Shown piece after piece: positions 37,216-45,328 of a stretch of DNA of 64,000 bases. Positions within the stretch are counted from its first letter, which is position 1. The number at the start of each line of letters is the position of its first letter. The stretch covers positions 8,732-72,731 of the forward strand of contig JAEDDX010000005.1 of the NCBI GenBank assembly GCA_016293615.1. The letters run 5' to 3'. Both the position numbers and the translations under genes were made by a program. This DNA comes from Acetatifactor sp. (GTDB lineage: Bacteria; Bacillota; Clostridia; Lachnospirales; Lachnospiraceae). The notes below the pieces were generated by a model. The model was given only the letters and a program-made list of their open reading frames with translations, ran no database searches and was not told where the DNA came from.

Positions 37216-37503
37216 TTAGTCCGCTGAAGTGTTCGTTCGTGTTTTCTTCAGCAGCCGGTCGATTTTCTCGCATTCCTCATCGGTGCTGTGCTTTTTGATG
37301 GCTGCGAAGGCTGCCTGCATTTCATCCGGCGTGAAGGTAAGGTGTTCTTCCCTGGCTTTTTTCAGCAGAGGGATCAGGTAGGCGGACAGCTGCTTTTGGT
37401 TCTTGCCCTGTCCCTGTCGGAAGACTTCTCCCAGAAATTCCAGCTTTTTCTTAGGTATGTGTTCCACAAGCGGATCACTCATCCAGTCAGGTTGATTCGA
37501 CAT
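37216..37503 (-). CDS. Hypothetical protein, small helical
   Basis: 95 residues, charged, probably all helical (KKLEFLGEVFRQGQGKN, YLIPLLKKAREEHLTFTPDEMQAAFAAIKK, a closing Lys/Thr tail). No signal or membrane segment. No family recognised. The start chosen is ATG 37503, eight bases after AAAGGAG; a GTG at 37509 is possible. It follows the 161-residue gene by only two bases, so the two form an operon and probably act together. Confidence 0.65.
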   Translation of the reverse strand: MSNQPDWMSDPLVEHIPKKKLEFLGEVFRQGQGKNQKQLSAYLIPLLKKAREEHLTFTPDEMQAAFAAIKKHSTDEECEKIDRLLKKTRTNTSAD

Positions 37504-37505
37504 TG

Positions 37506-37991
37506 TCACTCCTTTCGAAACAGATCAAAAATGGCTGAAATATCCTGACCGGACATTCCGGACATACCGGACAGGATATCCATCGGATTGTTGTCTCCAC
37601 CCTGAAAACCTTCCGGAAACAGTTCTTTTAGCAGATTGATCATATCGAACGCTTCCTTCATCCGGGACATCATCTGCAGCATTTCCTGTATCCGGCGGAT
37701 TTCACGGCTTTCGGCGGAATTGCTGTAAGGGATGAGCTCGTTCAGAAAATCAATGAATTCTTCTCCGCTTTGGTTGTCCCGAAACCGGAAAGAGGAGCAT
37801 TGAAAACAGTTTTTACAAGCCGGGGAGGAGAGGGATTGTGTATAGGAAAGCTCCATACATTTGATAACAAGGGCAAATGTATTCAGATAGGAAACGGGAA
37901 GTGCGGAGCACATGATTTTGAGCATTCGAATTCTGTCTGTTGTAAAATAAGAATCAAATGCTTTGATTGTATTCTGCCCTGTCTCGTCCAT
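37506..37991 (-). CDS. Hypothetical protein
   Basis: 161 residues. The N-terminal part (FDSYFTTDRIRMLKIMCSALP) is helical; a short cysteine cluster CKNCFQC lies near residue 60; the C-terminal third is Met/Gly-rich (GGDNNPMDILSGMSGMSGQD). No family recognised. The start is ATG 37991 after AAAGGAA; an upstream in-frame start at 38024 has no ribosome site. First gene of a two-gene minus-strand operon with the 95-residue protein. Confidence 0.65.
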   Translation of the reverse strand: MDETGQNTIKAFDSYFTTDRIRMLKIMCSALPVSYLNTFALVIKCMELSYTQSLSSPACKNCFQCSSFRFRDNQSGEEFIDFLNELIPYSNSAESREIRRIQEMLQMMSRMKEAFDMINLLKELFPEGFQGGDNNPMDILSGMSGMSGQDISAIFDLFRKE

Positions 37992-38104
37992 ATCTGTGTT
38001 CCTTTCACCGTATGTATAATGCATCCTATGTTTGCTTTTCCATACTTATTCCAAGACTTCATTCATCTGCTGTTTTAAGCCCCGGGCGTTGGAGCTTTTC
38101 CTTC

Positions 38105-38133
38105 AAAAATCAGGCTCCCCGGGGGAGCCTGAT
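38105..38133 (-). terminator. Terminator after the Cys/Gly-rich gene (minus strand)
   Basis: Read on the minus strand: ATCAGGCTCCC stem with GGGAGCCTGAT-type arms, then five T (plus-strand AAAAA at 38105-38109). About 20 bases after the stop of the minus-strand gene. Confidence 0.85.
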
Positions 38134-38153
38134 CCTGAGAGGATATGATCCGC

Positions 38154-38426
38154 TTAGTCGCAGCAGCTGTTGCAGCCGAAACCGTTACCGCAGAAGCAGG
38201 AAATCAGAAGGATCCAGATTAAGATGCTGCAGGAATTATTTCCGCCGCCCATAGATCCGAAGCTTCCGCAGCCACAGCCGTTATCGCAGCCATTGCCGTT
38301 GCACAGGAAGAGCAGAAGGATGATCCAAATACAGCTGTTGCCTCCGCATCCGCAATTGTTGTGGTTGTTGCCGGAACGTCCGCAGGTATCGTTGCAGCCG
38401 CAGTTCGTAGCAGTTAAGTCGCTCAT
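38154..38426 (-). CDS. Cysteine/glycine-rich small protein (chorion class high-cysteine HCB13-like)
   Basis: 90 residues with 14 cysteines, many Gly and Asn, and two very hydrophobic stretches (CIWIILLLFLC and CSILIWILLISCFC). The pattern resembles small clostridial proteins labelled chorion class high-cysteine protein, whose function is unknown; a surface or spore-coat role has been suggested only by composition. ATG at 38426 behind GGAGG; the terminator follows. It stands alone on the minus strand. Confidence 0.75.
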   Translation of the reverse strand: MSDLTATNCGCNDTCGRSGNNHNNCGCGGNSCIWIILLLFLCNGNGCDNGCGCGSFGSMGGGNNSCSILIWILLISCFCGNGFGCNSCCD

Positions 38427-38497
38427 GTTGAGTGCCTCCAATGAATTATTATGGTGTATAGTATGTTGATATGCCTGTCAATGTTTCCGCGCAGATC

Positions 38498-38560
38498 AAA
38501 ACTTTTCGAACAAAACTTTTAATCAAAACCTTTCTGCAAAACCCTTCCGTCAAAACTTTT
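38498..38560 (+). repeat. Five AAAACTTTT-like repeats at 13-14 base spacing
   Basis: Copies begin at 38498, 38512, 38525, 38538 and 38552: three exact AAAACTTTT and two variants (AAAACCTTT, AAAACCCTT). They lie 60 to 120 bases upstream of the subtilase ATG, in the presumed promoter or leader region. Confidence 0.7.
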
Positions 38561-38620
38561 CAATCAACACGGAGAGCTTCGGCATATGATAAAGAAGGAG
38601 AAAGGAAGGAGGGAGAAAGC

Positions 38621-39550
38621 ATGCAGAGAGTAAGGCGTCAGCTTGACCTGCCGGGACGGAGGGAAGAGACGGCAGGTGCATTCGTCACGGTCGCAGTTTT
38701 GGATTCGGGGGCTGAGCTTCATCCGGATCTGGCTCAAAGAATGATTGTATTTCGGGATTTCGTGAACGGAGAGCACTTCTATTATGATGACAACGGTCAC
38801 GGGACCCACATCTGCGGTATCATCTGCGGAAGCGGAGAGATGTCAGGCGGACGCTTTCGCGGAGTCGCGCCCAATGCAAGACTTGCAGTGGGGAAGGTAT
38901 TGGATGAACGGGGGAACGGTGATCTGGCCCATATGATAGAGGGACTGAACTGGGTCCTGTCCATAAAGGATGTTTTGAACATCAGAATCTTAAACATGTC
39001 GGTCGGAGTCGCCAGCGGCAGTGATTCCAGCCGGATCTGCGAGCTGCATGCAGCGCTGAAGGCGATCTGGGACAGCGGGATTTTGATCGTGACCTCAGCC
39101 GGAAACCGCGGACCCGGAGAGAATACAATCTCTGATATCAGCGGTAAGTCCGGGTGTATGGTAGTCGGCTGCTACGATGCCGAGTATTATAGATGGGACC
39201 CCATGCGGTGTGAGACCTATTCCGGATGCGGAAGCTTACGGGATGCGGAGCGCAAGCCGGACATCGTAGCGCCCGGCACCAAGATCATTTCCTGCAATGC
39301 AGCCTGCCGACAGACCGTAAAAGGAAACAGAAGCCGCGCTTATTGTGCGAAGAGCGGAACCTCCATGGCGACTGCCATCTGCAGCGGGGCCGCCGCACTG
39401 ACACTGGGAAAATATCCGCACCTTACCAACACAAAACTAAAGCAAAGGTTCCATCTGACTGCACGGGATGTGGGACTTCCGTGGAACAGACAGGGATATG
39501 GAATGATAAATGTGAGAGGACTTTTGGATTCTTTTTCGGAAAAGGATTGA
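38621..39550 (+). CDS. S8 family serine peptidase (intracellular subtilisin-like)
   Basis: 309 residues. The catalytic triad is intact: D28 (AVLDSG), H60 (DDNGHGTH), S248 (KSGTSMAT); N161 (SAGNRG) is the oxyanion asparagine. There is no signal peptide and no I9 propeptide, as in intracellular subtilisins, so a cytosolic protease is likely. The start is the ATG at 38621 after AAGGAGGG; an upstream in-frame start at 38471 would translate the repeat region and is rejected. The stop overlaps the -35 of the next gene. Confidence 0.9.
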   Translation: MQRVRRQLDLPGRREETAGAFVTVAVLDSGAELHPDLAQRMIVFRDFVNGEHFYYDDNGHGTHICGIICGSGEMSGGRFRGVAPNARLAVGKVLDERGNGDLAHMIEGLNWVLSIKDVLNIRILNMSVGVASGSDSSRICELHAALKAIWDSGILIVTSAGNRGPGENTISDISGKSGCMVVGCYDAEYYRWDPMRCETYSGCGSLRDAERKPDIVAPGTKIISCNAACRQTVKGNRSRAYCAKSGTSMATAICSGAAALTLGKYPHLTNTKLKQRFHLTARDVGLPWNRQGYGMINVRGLLDSFSEKD

Positions 39551-39575
39551 CACGCCTCGTATTATTGTATACAAT
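39547..39575 (+). promoter_or_regulatory. Sigma-A promoter for the citrate synthase operon
   Basis: TTGACA (39547-39552, overlapping the subtilase stop), 17-base spacer, TACAAT (39570-39575). Confidence 0.82.
39564..39575. promoter_or_regulatory. Palindromic operator on the citrate synthase promoter
   Basis: ATTGTATACAAT is a perfect 12-base palindrome covering the -10 box. TTGTATACAA-like palindromes are typical sites of GntR/FCD regulators; the adjacent gene at 41053 encodes one. Binding there would repress. The link is inferred. Confidence 0.6.
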
Positions 39576-39610
39576 TATTCGAGACATACAATATAGGAGG
39601 CATAACAGCC

Positions 39611-41029
39611 ATGAACGATATGAGAGATAATGATCTGTTTCAGAATCGTCCGATCTCAATGAATGCAAAAAACAACCTGCTTGAAATCGAAGAGCATATG
39701 TATATCCTGGATGATGTGGAGAAGCCAAATGTATTCCGAAATATGTTTCCTTATTCCGAGATACCCAAGATTCCCTTCAATGACAGAATCGTTCCACACA
39801 ATATGCCAAAGGATATCTGGATTACAGATACTACATTTCGTGACGGTCAGCAGTCCCGTGCACCGTATACCACAGAGCAGATTGTTACGATCTATGACTA
39901 TCTGCACAAACTGGGCGGACCAAACGGCATGATTCGTGCGAGTGAATTCTTCCTTTACAGCAAGAAAGACAGAGATGCGGTATATAAATGTATGGAAAGA
40001 GGTTACAAGTTTCCCGAGGTAACCAGCTGGATCCGCGCAAGCAAGGAGGACTTCAAGCTTGTAAAGGAAATTGGTATGAAGGAGACCGGTATCCTGGTAA
40101 GCTGCTCCGACTATCATATTTTCCTGAAGCTGAAAATGACAAGAAGACAGGCAATGGACCATTATCTCAGTGTCATCAGAGACTGTCTGGAGGAGGGAAT
40201 CAGTCCCCGCTGTCACCTGGAGGATATTACAAGAGCAGATATTTACGGATATGTCGTACCTTTCTGCCTGGAACTTATGAAGCTGATGAAGGAATATAAT
40301 ATTCCGATCAAGGTACGTGCCTGTGATACCATGGGCTACGGGGTCAACTATCCCGGCGCCGTGATTCCCAGAAGTGTACAGGGCATCATCTATGCGATTC
40401 ATACCCACGCCGGAGTACCACACGAGCTGATCGAGTGGCACGGACACAATGATTTCTACAAGGCTGTGTCGAACTCCACCACTGCATGGCTGTATGGCTG
40501 TTCCGGCATCAATACTTCCCTGTTCGGAATCGGGGAGAGAACCGGCAACACACCCCTGGAGGCTATGGTATTTGAATATGCGCAGCTCAAGGGCGACTTA
40601 AACGGTATGGACACAACGGTCATCACGGAACTCGCTGAGTATTATGAGAAGGAGATCGGATATCAGATCCCTCCCAGAACACCGTTCGTCGGTAAGAACT
40701 TCAATGTGACCAGAGCGGGGATTCATGCGGACGGACTTTTGAAAAACGAAGAGATCTATAATATTTTTGATACCGAGAAGTTCTTAAAGAGACCCGTATT
40801 GTGCGCTATTTCGAACACCTCGGGACTGGCGGGAATCGCTCACTGGATCAATACATACTTCAAGCTCCGTGATGAGAAGCAGGTCGACAAGAATTCCGAG
40901 CTTGTCAGGGAGATTAAGAAGTGGGTCGATGAGGAATATGCAGGCGGCCGTGTCACTGTGATGACCGATGAGGAGATCATCGCCTGCCTGAACCGTGTAT
41001 GTCTGGAGAAGAACATTACACTGGGTTAA
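39611..41029 (+). CDS. Re-citrate synthase (isopropylmalate/homocitrate synthase family)
   Basis: 472 residues of the DRE-TIM family: ITDTTFRDGQQSR at the start of the barrel, the CHLEDITRAD segment, RACDTMGYG, and the metal motif EWHGHNDF. The family includes isopropylmalate synthase, homocitrate synthase and the Re-face citrate synthase of clostridia. The first two usually sit with leu or lys genes; here the partners are a GntR regulator and isocitrate dehydrogenase, and there is no LeuA regulatory domain, so acetyl-CoA plus oxaloacetate to citrate is the best call. Function is inferred from context and overall resemblance. First gene of the operon. Confidence 0.78.
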   Translation: MNDMRDNDLFQNRPISMNAKNNLLEIEEHMYILDDVEKPNVFRNMFPYSEIPKIPFNDRIVPHNMPKDIWITDTTFRDGQQSRAPYTTEQIVTIYDYLHKLGGPNGMIRASEFFLYSKKDRDAVYKCMERGYKFPEVTSWIRASKEDFKLVKEIGMKETGILVSCSDYHIFLKLKMTRRQAMDHYLSVIRDCLEEGISPRCHLEDITRADIYGYVVPFCLELMKLMKEYNIPIKVRACDTMGYGVNYPGAVIPRSVQGIIYAIHTHAGVPHELIEWHGHNDFYKAVSNSTTAWLYGCSGINTSLFGIGERTGNTPLEAMVFEYAQLKGDLNGMDTTVITELAEYYEKEIGYQIPPRTPFVGKNFNVTRAGIHADGLLKNEEIYNIFDTEKFLKRPVLCAISNTSGLAGIAHWINTYFKLRDEKQVDKNSELVREIKKWVDEEYAGGRVTVMTDEEIIACLNRVCLEKNITLG

Positions 41030-41052
41030 GCATTCATTGAAATGGAGTCAAC

Positions 41053-41760
41053 ATGAGCAGTTATGATGTAAAGCAGGAGGTTACGGACAAGTATTCCCTG
41101 CGAGGAAGGGTTTTTCATAAGCTTCGCGAAGATATTCTGAGCGGAAAATATGAAGACCACGAAGAATTGAAGGAAGTTGCAATCGGCGAGGAGCTCGGTG
41201 TCAGCAGAACCCCGGTCCGCGAAGCATTCAGACAGCTGGAGCTGGAGGGTCTGATTCAGATCATACCCAACAAGGGAGCCTATGTCACAGGCATTACCGA
41301 GAAGGATGTCAAGGACATCTATATCATCCGCTCCATGCTGGAGGGACTGTGTGCAAGATGGGCGACCGAGCATATCAGACCGGAGCAGCTGGATGAGATG
41401 GAAGAGAATGTGTACCTCGCGGAATTTCATGCGAACAAAGGTCATCTGGAGCAGCTTGCCGCGCTGGACAACCGATTCCATGACATTATGTACGAGGCTT
41501 GCAACAGCAAGATTCTGGAGCATCAGCTGAAGGATTTTCATCAGTATGTACTGCGCGTGCGCAAGAAGACACTGAACAATGCGAACAGAGGTCCCAAGTC
41601 AAACGCTGAGCATAAGAAAATTCTGGAAGCAATCAAGGCGCATGACGGTGAGCTCGCGGAGAAGCTTGCGCATCAGCACATGATAAACGCTTACGAAAAT
41701 ATGGTAAAAAACGGCTTACATGAAGCCTATGAAAGGGAAAAAAACTATGGACAAAATTAA
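41053..41760 (+). CDS. GntR family regulator, FCD (FadR-like) subfamily
   Basis: 235 residues. N-terminal winged helix ([45 protein letters not shown]), then an all-helical FCD ligand-binding domain with the metal-type residues [12 protein letters not shown] and [12 protein letters not shown]. Lies between Re-citrate synthase and icd, overlapping the start of icd by 14 bases, so it is co-transcribed with both and probably regulates them. The ligand may be a TCA or amino acid metabolite (inference). Confidence 0.9.
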   Translation: MSSYDVKQEVTDKYSLRGRVFHKLREDILSGKYEDHEELKEVAIGEELGVSRTPVREAFRQLELEGLIQIIPNKGAYVTGITEKDVKDIYIIRSMLEGLCARWATEHIRPEQLDEMEENVYLAEFHANKGHLEQLAALDNRFHDIMYEACNSKILEHQLKDFHQYVLRVRKKTLNNANRGPKSNAEHKKILEAIKAHDGELAEKLAHQHMINAYENMVKNGLHEAYEREKNYGQN

Positions 41761-42955
41761 AATGACAACCCCTCTTGTAGAGATGGACGGAGATGAGATG
41801 ACCAGAATCCTCTGGCAGATGATCAAGGATGAGCTGATTCTTCCTTTTGTGGATCTGAAGACAGAGTATTACGATCTCGGTCTGGAGAATAGAAATGCAA
41901 CCGACGACCAGGTAACCGTAGATTCCGCAAATGCAACCCTCAAGTACGGCGTTGCAGTCAAGTGCGCAACCATCACCCCCAACGGCGCCCGTATGAAGGA
42001 GTATGACCTGAAGGAAATGTGGAAGAGCCCCAACGGAACCATCCGTGCCATTCTTGACGGTACGGTATTCCGCGCACCCATCCTCGTAAACGGTATTGTT
42101 CCTTATGTCAAGAACTGGACCAAGCCCATAACCATTGCGCGTCATGCCTATGGTGATGTCTATAAAAACACCGAGATCAAGGTTCCCGGCGCCGGCAAGG
42201 CAGAACTCGTGTTTACCGCTGAGGACGGAACCGAGATCAGAGAGACCATCCACAATTTCAACGGAGCAGGTATCATTCAGGGTATTCACAATACAGAAAA
42301 GTCCATCTCCAGCTTTGCAAGAGCCTGCTTCTCCTATGCAGTGGATACGAAGCAGGACCTCTGGTTCTCCACCAAGGATACCATCTCCAAGAAGTATGAC
42401 CACACCTTTAAGGATATTTTCCAGGAGATCTACGACAACGAGTACAAGGAGAAATTCGAAGAACTCGGCATTGAGTACTTCTACACCCTGATCGATGATG
42501 CGGTGGCCCGCGTCATTCGCTCCGAGGGAGGCTTTATCTGGGCTTGTAAGAACTACGACGGCGATGTTATGAGTGACATGGTAGCGACCGCTTACGGTGA
42601 CCTTTCCATGATGACTTCCGTGCTGGTTTCTCCAAGCGGTGTGTACGAGTACGAGGCAGCTCACGGAACCGTTCAGCGTCATTACTATAAGCACCTGAAG
42701 GGAGAAGAGACCTCCACCAACTCCATCGCAACCATCTTTGCTTGGACCGGCGCGCTGAATAAGAGAGGCGAGCTTGATGGAAATGCAGAGCTCTCCGAGT
42801 TTGCTAAAAAGCTTGAGAAAGCCTGCATCAAGACCGTGGAAGACGGTAAGATGACCAAGAGTCTGTCCCTGATTTCTACCTGTGAGAACCCTGTCATTCT
42901 GAACAGCCTTGATTTTATCAAAGCGATCAGAAATACACTGGAGGAGCTTCTGTAA
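41747..42955 (+). CDS. icd: Isocitrate dehydrogenase (NADP+)
   Basis: 402 residues, matching the homodimeric type found in eukaryotes and some bacteria: [24 protein letters not shown] at the N-terminus, [28 protein letters not shown] for isocitrate binding, [21 protein letters not shown] for NADP. It converts isocitrate to 2-oxoglutarate, the precursor of glutamate. ATG at 41747 overlaps the GntR gene. With Re-citrate synthase it forms the oxidative half of a split TCA cycle; aconitase is not in the window. Confidence 0.95.
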   Translation: MDKIKMTTPLVEMDGDEMTRILWQMIKDELILPFVDLKTEYYDLGLENRNATDDQVTVDSANATLKYGVAVKCATITPNGARMKEYDLKEMWKSPNGTIRAILDGTVFRAPILVNGIVPYVKNWTKPITIARHAYGDVYKNTEIKVPGAGKAELVFTAEDGTEIRETIHNFNGAGIIQGIHNTEKSISSFARACFSYAVDTKQDLWFSTKDTISKKYDHTFKDIFQEIYDNEYKEKFEELGIEYFYTLIDDAVARVIRSEGGFIWACKNYDGDVMSDMVATAYGDLSMMTSVLVSPSGVYEYEAAHGTVQRHYYKHLKGEETSTNSIATIFAWTGALNKRGELDGNAELSEFAKKLEKACIKTVEDGKMTKSLSLISTCENPVILNSLDFIKAIRNTLEELL

Positions 42956-42992
42956 AAAAGCGATCCGGGAGAGAGTTTTAAGGCAACTCGCA

Positions 42993-43021
42993 TTGACAGT
43001 TTTTTAACAATTTGTTAAAAT
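42993..43021 (+). promoter_or_regulatory. Sigma-A promoter of rex with overlapping palindrome
   Basis: TTGACA (42993-42998), 17-base spacer, TAAAAT (43016-43021). The palindrome TTAACAATTTGTTAA (43005-43019) covers the spacer end and the -10; it contains both Rex half-site words, TTAACAA and TTGTTAA, but in the outward order. Autoregulation by Rex is plausible, not shown. Confidence 0.65.
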
Positions 43022-43055
43022 GATAACAGGTAAAAGTCGGCGGGAGGCATAAGTC

Positions 43056-43697
43056 TTGGAAGAAAAAGAAATATCCCAGGCCGTCATCAGCCGCCTTCCC
43101 AGGTATTTTCGATATCTGGGAGAGCTGAAGGCTGACGGCGTGGAAAGAATATCATCACAGGATCTGAGTAAGCTGATGAATGTGACCGCATCACAGATTC
43201 GGCAGGATTTCAATAATTTCGGCGGTTTCGGTCAGCAGGGATACGGTTACAATGTCGAGTTTCTGTATGATGAGATCGGCAAGATTCTGGGCTTGGATCA
43301 AACACATAATTTTATCATTATCGGTGCGGGAAATCTGGGAAGGGCACTCGGCAATTACATGAACTTTGAGAGAAGAGGTTTTTTATTCAAGGGTATGTTC
43401 GACCGAAATCCTGAATTGATCGGCATGGATGTCAGAGGCGTCACGGTTCTGCATATGGACGAGCTGGAAGAATTCATAAAAAAGAACGCCATTGAGATTG
43501 CCGTTCTGACCATACCTAAGACCAGCGCGGTTGAGGTGGCTGAAAAAATCGTTTCCTACGGCATCAAGGCTATCTGGAACTTCGCTCATGTGGACTTGGA
43601 AGTGCCGGAGGGAATACAGGTTGAAAATGTACATCTGTCTGACAGCCTGATGAAGCTTTCCTATAATTTAAGCCGATACAAAAAAGAACAGGAATAA
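43056..43697 (+). CDS. rex: Redox-sensing transcriptional repressor Rex
   Basis: 213 residues. N-terminal winged helix (AVISRLPRYFRYLGELKADGVERISSQDLSKL, then ASQIRQDFNNFGGFGQQGYGY) and a Rossmann domain (FIIIGAGNLGRAL) that senses the NADH/NAD+ ratio; NADH releases it from DNA. Controls fermentation and redox genes in Firmicutes. The start codon is TTG at 43056, placed eight bases after GGGAGG; no better ATG exists upstream. Its neighbour repairs NAD(P)HX. Confidence 0.95.
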   Translation: MEEKEISQAVISRLPRYFRYLGELKADGVERISSQDLSKLMNVTASQIRQDFNNFGGFGQQGYGYNVEFLYDEIGKILGLDQTHNFIIIGAGNLGRALGNYMNFERRGFLFKGMFDRNPELIGMDVRGVTVLHMDELEEFIKKNAIEIAVLTIPKTSAVEVAEKIVSYGIKAIWNFAHVDLEVPEGIQVENVHLSDSLMKLSYNLSRYKKEQE

Positions 43698-43703
43698 TAC
43701 TTT

Positions 43704-43736
43704 GAGAGGCTGTTGCACCGCAACAGTCTCTTCTTG
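43704..43736 (+). terminator. Strong hairpin between rex and nnrDE
   Basis: About 13 paired bases (GAGAGGCTGTTGC with GCAACAGTCTCTT, two G-T pairs) with a three-base loop; the T-run is short and broken. It may be a weak terminator or mRNA stabiliser. Confidence 0.5.
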
Positions 43737-43759
43737 CAGTACCAAAAGGAGCCACGAAG

Positions 43760-45274
43760 ATGCAATACCTTGTGACAGCACAGGAAATGAAGGAATATGA
43801 CAATTACACAATAAAAGAGATCGGTATCCCCGGGCTTGTATTGATGGAAAGAGCGGCTCTGGAGGCATGCAAGGTCGCGATGTCAATGCTTGAAAGCTCT
43901 TCCTCCGTGCAAAAACGGGCATTTCTGATAGCAGGGTACGGCAATAACGGAGGTGACGGTCTTGCTCTGGCAAGAATGCTGTCCGAACGAAGGGTAAAGG
44001 TTGAGATTCTCTGTGTCGGAAATCCCGAAAAGGCTACTGAGAGTTGGAAGGCGCAAAGAAAGATTCTGGAGCATTTTCCGGTGGAGTTCGTCAAGCAGCC
44101 AAGCTTTCCTGAATATGATATTATCATCGATGCGCTGTTTGGCGTCGGGTTATCCCGAACGGTCGAGGGAGAATATGCGCGTGCAATCAACTGTATGAAT
44201 GCACTGTATGGCAAAAAGCTCGCCCTGGACATTCCGAGCGGGATTCATTCCGACACGGGGGCAGTGCTCGGTGTGGCGGTGAAGGCAGATGTCACGGTTA
44301 CCTTCGGCTTTTTAAAGAGAGGTCTGATGCTGTTCCCCGGCTGTGAGTATGCAGGTAAAGTGATTCCCGCGGACATCGGCATCACAGACAGGGCCTTCCA
44401 CGGGAAGCCCCCGGGCATGTTTGCGCTCGACGGTACGGCCGAGGAACTTCTGCCCGTGCGAAAAGCGGACGGAAACAAAGGGACTTTCGGAAAAGTACTT
44501 CTGATTGCGGGTTCTTACAACATGGCGGGTGCGGCAGTCCTTGCGGCGCGTGCTTCCTTCCGTATCGGCGCAGGGATGGTGAAAGTGATTACCCCAAAGG
44601 AAAACAGGGTGATATTACAGACCTGTATTCCGGAGGCAATGCTCGGCACCGCGGATACGCTGACACAATCGCTTGCGTGGGCGGATGTGATTGCAATCGG
44701 TCCGGGGCTCGGAAGAAGTGATGAAGCAAGAAAAATGCTGCATACGGTACTTTTTGAAAGCAGGCTGCCGATGGTGATCGACGCGGACGCCCTCTTTTTC
44801 ATCGCAGAAGATATTTCCTTAAGACAAGGCCTGAAGGACTGCGGAGCACAAGGCAGGAAACTGATCCTGACACCGCATCCCGGAGAGCTCTCCGGTCTGA
44901 TGCACAAACCGGTTTCGGCGCTCAAGGGTCATCTTTACGCCTATGGCAGTGAACTGGCCATGGAGCTTCAGACTGTCGTCGCGGCGAAGGATGCCAGAAC
45001 GGTTATCTGCAGTCCCAAGGGAGAATTGTGTTTGAATCTGACGGGAAACAGTGGTATGGGGACCGCGGGAAGCGGTGATGTGCTGACAGGTATGATAGCA
45101 GGACTCCTTGCCCAGGGAATGCAGGCATTCGAGGCAGCTTGCGTGGGCGTCTGTCTGCACGGCTTATACGGAGACCGTGTCGCGGCGCAGGTGAGCGAAT
45201 ACTCCTGTATGGCGGGAGATCTGGTGTCGGAGCAGTTTTATCCCGACGAGGAACAAAGTCCTGAATCATCGTAA
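43760..45274 (+). CDS. nnrDE: Bifunctional NAD(P)H-hydrate epimerase / ADP-dependent NAD(P)H-hydrate dehydratase
   Basis: 504 residues. N-terminal YjeF_N epimerase (about 1-215: LIAGYGNNGGDGLALARML, IIDALFGVGLSRTVEGEYA, LDIPSGIHSDTG) and C-terminal YjeF_C/carbohydrate kinase-like dehydratase (about 225-504: GTFGKVLLIAGSYNMAGAAVLAARASFRIGAGM, LTPHPGELSGL, GNSGMGTAGSGDVLTGMIAGLLAQG). Repairs hydrated NADH and NADPH. Placed after rex, consistent with cofactor upkeep. Confidence 0.95.
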   Translation: MQYLVTAQEMKEYDNYTIKEIGIPGLVLMERAALEACKVAMSMLESSSSVQKRAFLIAGYGNNGGDGLALARMLSERRVKVEILCVGNPEKATESWKAQRKILEHFPVEFVKQPSFPEYDIIIDALFGVGLSRTVEGEYARAINCMNALYGKKLALDIPSGIHSDTGAVLGVAVKADVTVTFGFLKRGLMLFPGCEYAGKVIPADIGITDRAFHGKPPGMFALDGTAEELLPVRKADGNKGTFGKVLLIAGSYNMAGAAVLAARASFRIGAGMVKVITPKENRVILQTCIPEAMLGTADTLTQSLAWADVIAIGPGLGRSDEARKMLHTVLFESRLPMVIDADALFFIAEDISLRQGLKDCGAQGRKLILTPHPGELSGLMHKPVSALKGHLYAYGSELAMELQTVVAAKDARTVICSPKGELCLNLTGNSGMGTAGSGDVLTGMIAGLLAQGMQAFEAACVGVCLHGLYGDRVAAQVSEYSCMAGDLVSEQFYPDEEQSPESS

Positions 45275-45328
45275 GCTTTATCTCGGATTTGCCCGATATG
45301 TTAGCTGTTAGAAAGGATGAACTTAGTT

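Noticed and set aside
38498..38560. AAAACTTTT repeats considered as a CRISPR array
   Set aside because: Nine-base words with 4-5 base gaps; far too short, no cas genes.
38471..38620. Longer N-terminus for the subtilase
   Set aside because: It translates the AAAACTTTT repeats and lacks a ribosome site; the ATG at 38621 has a strong one.
39611..41029. 2-isopropylmalate synthase (LeuA)
   Set aside because: Same superfamily, but no LeuA regulatory domain and no leu genes; the operon with icd supports Re-citrate synthase.
41633..42694. 353-codon minus-strand frame
   Set aside because: Antisense to icd and the GntR gene, no features of its own.
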